Shown: positions 5,926 to 6,339 of the stretch, in pieces
Position numbering within the stretch: position 1 is the stretch's first letter
Layout of the letters: every line of letters begins with the position of its first letter
DNA from: Geobacter sp.
GTDB lineage: Bacteria > Desulfobacterota > Desulfuromonadia > Geobacterales > DSM-12255
Assembly (NCBI GenBank): GCA_012026855.1
Contig: VEOV01000227.1
Coordinates: 1 to 6,339 of the forward strand
Reading direction: 5' to 3'
DNA: 6,339 nt
Notes under the pieces: generated by a model
The model's database searches: none
The model's input: the letters and a program-made list of their open reading frames with translations, nothing else
What the model was told of the DNA's origin: nothing
Position numbers and translations under genes: made by a program

Positions 5926-6034
5926 TCTCCGAGTCTTATCGCCTAAAAGGTTCTTCCTCATGGTGATAGGCCACTGGGCATTGCTGGAAACGGCAATACC
6001 TCCCTTTTGGAAAGGAGATCCCGCAGTGACGGAG
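5926..6034 (+). ncRNA. Moco/Tuco-like (molybdenum/tungsten cofactor) riboswitch candidate
   Basis: The segment folds into ordered stems. P1 is CTCCG (5927-5931) with CGGAG (6030-6034). The next stem is TATCGCC (5937-5943) with GGTGATA (5962-5968), one G-U pair. A 7-bp hairpin follows with a GAAA tetraloop, 5980-5986 with 5991-5997. After it come CCTCCC (5999-6004), four T and GGAAAGG (6009-6015). As I recall the E. coli moaA leader, it has the same order: a GCACC/GGTGC stem, GGCC, an extra hairpin P3, GGGC, a hairpin, then CCTCCC and GGAAAGG. Here P3 is missing, as in the variants called Tuco and linked to tungsten cofactor. An intrinsic terminator follows at once, as expected for transcriptional control. 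Against the call, the usual pairing partner of the CTGGG segment is not seen upstream; instead CTGGGCA (5974-5980) can pair with TGCCCAG (6045-6051). The regulated gene lies outside the window. That this is a structured RNA is more certain than its class. Confidence 0.55.
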
Positions 6035-6051
6035 TCTATTCGTCTGCCCAG

Positions 6052-6084
6052 GGACCCTTTCCATCAGGAGAGGGTCCTTTTTTT
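6052..6084 (+). terminator. Intrinsic terminator / expression platform after the riboswitch-like RNA
   Basis: GGACCCTTTCC (6052-6062) pairs with GGAGAGGGTCC (6067-6077) over 11 positions, one of them G-U, with a four-base ATCA loop. Seven T follow (6078-6084). It starts 17 bases after the P1 arm of the RNA. The intervening TGCCCAG can pair back with 5974-5980, so ligand binding could affect the region just before the terminator. No competing antiterminator arm was identified with confidence. Confidence 0.92.
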
Positions 6085-6127
6085 GTCATGTGCCGCAGGA
6101 TAGAACATTACTTACAGAGGGTGATTT

Positions 6128-6202
6128 ATGCAGATTGGAGCGGAGCAGCCAGCCAGGCGGCAGACTGTGACCGGTTCAGCCCCGATGTTGAGGAAGAGTT
6201 GA
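6128..6202 (+). CDS. Possible 24-residue small ORF or leader peptide, unrecognised
   Basis: An ATG at 6128 is preceded by a good Shine-Dalgarno-like AGAGGG (6116-6121), 6 bases upstream. The frame runs 24 codons, begins MQIGAEQPARR and stops at TGA 6200-6202. The peptide is basic and resembles nothing I know. It lies between the terminator and the second riboswitch-like start, so it could be a leader peptide, a small protein or chance. After the TGA the frame stays open to the window edge, but that part runs into the second RNA element. Confidence 0.2.
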   Translation: MQIGAEQPARRQTVTGSAPMLRKS

Positions 6203-6229
6203 CGGCCGATGAGGCCAGATCCTGTTAAA

Positions 6230-6282
6230 ACTGCCGTTACCGGCGCTGGCCCAGGGTGTCGTTTGCCTGTCTGGCCGGCAGT
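6230..6282 (+). repeat. Imperfect long hairpin in non-coding DNA
   Basis: ACTGCCG (6230-6236) and CGGCAGT (6276-6282) are perfect 7-base inverted arms. Between them CAGG (6252-6255) can pair with CCTG (6266-6269), and GGCC elements at 6248-6251 and 6273-6276 could extend the stem with bulges. No T-run follows, so it is not a standard terminator. It could be a processing or pause structure in the leader of a downstream gene. Confidence 0.3.
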
Positions 6283-6303
6283 AGCGGCTGAGGTATTAGT
6301 AAC

Positions 6304-6318
6304 TCAATTGAATATTCA
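6304..6318. promoter_or_regulatory. Overlapping AT-rich palindromes before the second riboswitch-like start
   Basis: TCAATTGA (6304-6311) and TGAATATTCA (6309-6318) are both perfect palindromes and share TGA. They lie in the AT-rich 20 bases before the conserved TCTCCGAGT at 6323, where a promoter or operator for the following element might be. No convincing -35/-10 or -24/-12 pair is visible. Confidence 0.25.
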
Positions 6319-6322
6319 TTTT

Positions 6323-6339
6323 TCTCCGAGTTGCATCAC
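6323..6339 (+). ncRNA. Truncated 5' end of a second Moco/Tuco-like element
   Basis: The last 17 bases of the window match 5926-5942, the 5' end of the first riboswitch-like RNA, at 13 of 17 positions: the first nine (TCTCCGAGT) are identical, and ATC and the final C also agree. The variable bases lie where the first element has its single-stranded joint and a wobble pair. This suggests a second copy of the RNA continuing beyond the right edge, about 400 bases after the first. It could be a chance match to a short string, so the call rests on sequence beyond the window. Confidence 0.35.

Noticed and set aside
5969..6050. Cobalamin riboswitch, because of GCCACTG and CCCGCAGTGACGG strings
   Set aside because: The B12 box and the GGTG...ATCC core are not present in the right order; the stems fit the Moco-like layout better.
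6007..6228. 73-codon plus-strand ORF across the RNA element and terminator
   Set aside because: It runs through the GGAAAGG segment and both arms of the terminator and has no ribosome-binding site.
6128..6339. Read-through of TGA at 6200-6202 as selenocysteine, since the frame stays open to the edge
   Set aside because: The translation does not resemble a selenoprotein, the open stretch is short, and it runs into the second riboswitch-like sequence.

Overview
The window looks like a chromosomal segment from an anaerobic deltaproteobacterium, most likely of the Geobacter/Pelobacter/Desulfuromonas type. This is inferred from gene content: a sulfur-carrier/E1 pair of the kind found beside tungsten aldehyde oxidoreductases, an AcoR-like sigma-54 activator, a sigma-54-type promoter and GC-rich coding with AT-richer intergenic DNA. 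The species cannot be named from the sequence alone.

Layout. Positions 1-1756 carry a compact plus-strand operon: the 3' end of a ThiS/MoaD-type ubiquitin-like sulfur carrier (1-141), a HesA/MoeB/ThiF-type E1-like enzyme (143-961) and an IclR-family regulator (962-1756), with almost no bases between them. Positions 1753-3753 hold a convergent minus-strand gene for a 666-residue sigma-54-dependent activator (GAF, AAA+ and Fis-type HTH) of the AcoR class; its stop codon interlocks with that of the IclR gene in a shared TTAA. A 340-bp divergent intergenic region (3754-4093) holds several dyad symmetries and a good -24/-12 promoter (4025-4040). That promoter is placed to drive an AcoD-like aldehyde dehydrogenase (4094-5569), which ends in a strong intrinsic terminator (5637-5684).

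The last 770 bp contain no convincing protein gene but are rich in RNA signals. There is a possible small RNA or attenuator (about 5762-5885), then a multi-stem RNA (5926-6034) that resembles the molybdenum/tungsten cofactor (Moco/Tuco) riboswitch family and is followed by an intrinsic terminator (6052-6084). A weak 24-codon ORF follows. The last 17 bases of the window match the 5' start of the first riboswitch-like element at 13 of 17 positions, which suggests a second, truncated copy and so a tandem arrangement.

How it may fit together (inference). The locus concerns aldehyde oxidation by two routes. One is a tungsto- or molybdopterin enzyme upstream of the window, served by the sulfur carrier and E1-like protein. 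The other is a cofactor-independent NAD(P)-linked aldehyde dehydrogenase switched on through sigma-54 by the AcoR-like protein. A pterin-cofactor riboswitch next to these genes would let the cell sense metal-cofactor supply. The gene it controls lies beyond the right edge.
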